Source of the DNA: a virus
Direction: 5' to 3' (one strand)
DNA: 64,000 bases
Virus record (IMG/VR): IMGVR_UViG_3300042558_004148
Span: 62,001-126,000 of that record
In this document: positions 63,241 through 64,000 of the stretch, piece by piece
How the letters are laid out: each line of letters opens with the position of its first letter
Numbering within the stretch: the first letter of the stretch is position 1
Notes under the pieces: model-generated
What the model saw: only the letters and a program-made list of their open reading frames with translations
Told to the model about the DNA's origin: nothing
Databases searched by the model: none
Program-made: the position numbers and the translations under genes

Positions 63241-64000
63241 ATGTCTGGAATTAGCCACTTATATGATATTTACCATAAGAAAGGAAAAGAGTTTATTGAT
63301 AATCTCTTTAGTACTTATGTAACTGTTAATGAAAAAATGGATGGATCTGCTTTTGTTTTCGAAAGAGATGCTAACGATGGTAAATTTGTATTCTATAAGA
63401 GAGATCAGAGAAATCCGATAACAATGGTTGATAGAACCCTTATGAAATATTATGAGAAGCCTATCCAGTATATAGAATCTTTGAGTCCACACACAATAAG
63501 TAAAATCCCAAGAGGATGGAAATTTGGATTGGAATATTTTGCTAATAATAAGCCAGTCGAGATTGCTTACGATAGAATGCCAAAGAATAATCTTATATTG
63601 TCTTACGTTAGTCCTAAGGACTCTAAGCCTTCCAATAATTTTATAAATGACAAGGAGAAATTAGATACCTGGGCAGATCTTTTAGGAGTTGAGAGACCCC
63701 CGATTATTTTTCAAGGATATCTTAGTGAGGATCAGAAAGAAAAAATATCAGATTTTCTACGAACACCATTCGATGATTTGGTATCTGAGTATAAGACTAA
63801 GAGTTTTGTTAGGTATATCATAGGTGTACTAAATCCGGAAGCCAAGGAAAGCGCATTAAACGACGACCTTGATAAGGCCATAGAAGGAATAGTTTTTAAG
63901 TTTGGTGACGAGAAAGGTGAAGGTGAGACTGTTGTGTCAAAGATGGTAGATCCAGTATTTACCGAAATGGCAAAAAATAAAACCAAATTAAAGATTGAAA
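63241..64000 (+). CDS. RNA/DNA ligase-family nucleotidyltransferase, 3' end outside window
   Basis: An open frame from ATG 63241 to the window edge (at least 253 residues). Motif I is EKMDG at 31-35 with the nucleophilic Lys32. RGWKFGLEYF (91-100) fits motif III, and EGIVFKFG (215-222) fits motif IV; the remaining C-terminal sequence cannot be assigned. Together these define the covalent nucleotidyltransferase superfamily (ATP-dependent ligases and capping enzymes). RNA ligase is the best guess because the catalytic domain is short and no DNA-ligase extensions are visible. A TATAAATA sequence at 63210-63217 lies 24 bases before the start. The pairing with a nucleotidyltransferase suggests end repair. 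Confidence 0.75.
   Translation, partial: MSGISHLYDIYHKKGKEFIDNLFSTYVTVNEKMDGSAFVFERDANDGKFVFYKRDQRNPITMVDRTLMKYYEKPIQYIESLSPHTISKIPRGWKFGLEYFANNKPVEIAYDRMPKNNLILSYVSPKDSKPSNNFINDKEKLDTWADLLGVERPPIIFQGYLSEDQKEKISDFLRTPFDDLVSEYKTKSFVRYIIGVLNPEAKESALNDDLDKAIEGIVFKFGDEKGEGETVVSKMVDPVFTEMAKNKTKLKIE

Overview
The window is a compact, AT-rich stretch of a tailed-phage genome: a myovirus with a T4-like core. About 50 genes lie almost end to end, nearly all on the + strand, and only three are on the - strand. The T4-type signature comes from recognisable baseplate genes (gp25-like wedge, gp6-like wedge, a spike with an OB fold, a gp27-like hub candidate, a gp53-like LysM candidate) and a replication/recombination block (gp32-like ssDNA-binding protein, primase, UvsY-like mediator, UvsW-like helicase). 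Start codons are preceded by A-rich leaders with almost no Shine-Dalgarno sequences. Together with the low GC this suggests a Bacteroidota (flavobacterium-like) host; that is an inference, not something read directly.

Layout. 1-5134: small hypothetical genes, one - strand gene, a bidirectional terminator and a Nudix hydrolase. 5154-14025: baseplate hub/tube/spike genes, including a 765-residue protein with six 23-residue YPAP repeats. 14112-16668: an S1-domain RNA-binding protein overlapping an amidoligase-like protein that ends in a beta-helix, both inserted in the structural operon. 16686-24912: gp25, gp6 and a giant wedge-like protein with a poly-threonine tail. 24967-33052: host-interaction proteins (Thr-rich Hint-domain protein, glycosyltransferase, PKD-like protein, propeller-like protein). 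33084-34051: - strand PhoH ATPase and a small companion, bounded by a 12-bp-stem terminator. 34112-51753: very large fibre/baseplate-associated proteins, ending in three paralogues with collagen-like segments, the last carrying a second Hint domain. 51772-55758: a coiled-coil/membrane protein pair and two further virion proteins. 56025-61704: RuvC-like nuclease, GmhA-like sugar-phosphate isomerase, gp32, primase, UvsY and UvsW. 61740-64000: a small protein, a nucleotidyltransferase and a partial ligase-family protein.

The genes fit a logic of virion assembly (baseplate, fibres), adhesin decoration or self-processing (Hint domains, poly-Thr tracts, glycosyltransferase) and genome replication. 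The most unusual items are: the two terminal Hint domains beside poly-Thr tracts and a glycosyltransferase; the nucleotidyltransferase/ligase pair, whose first member starts with a motif resembling a capsid-targeting peptide; the amidoligase/beta-helix fusion; and two long perfect inverted repeats inside coding regions. Many large structural proteins were not recognised beyond their context, and this is stated per entry. No tRNA, CRISPR array, insertion sequence or replication origin was seen, and no gene-free stretch exceeds 300 bases.
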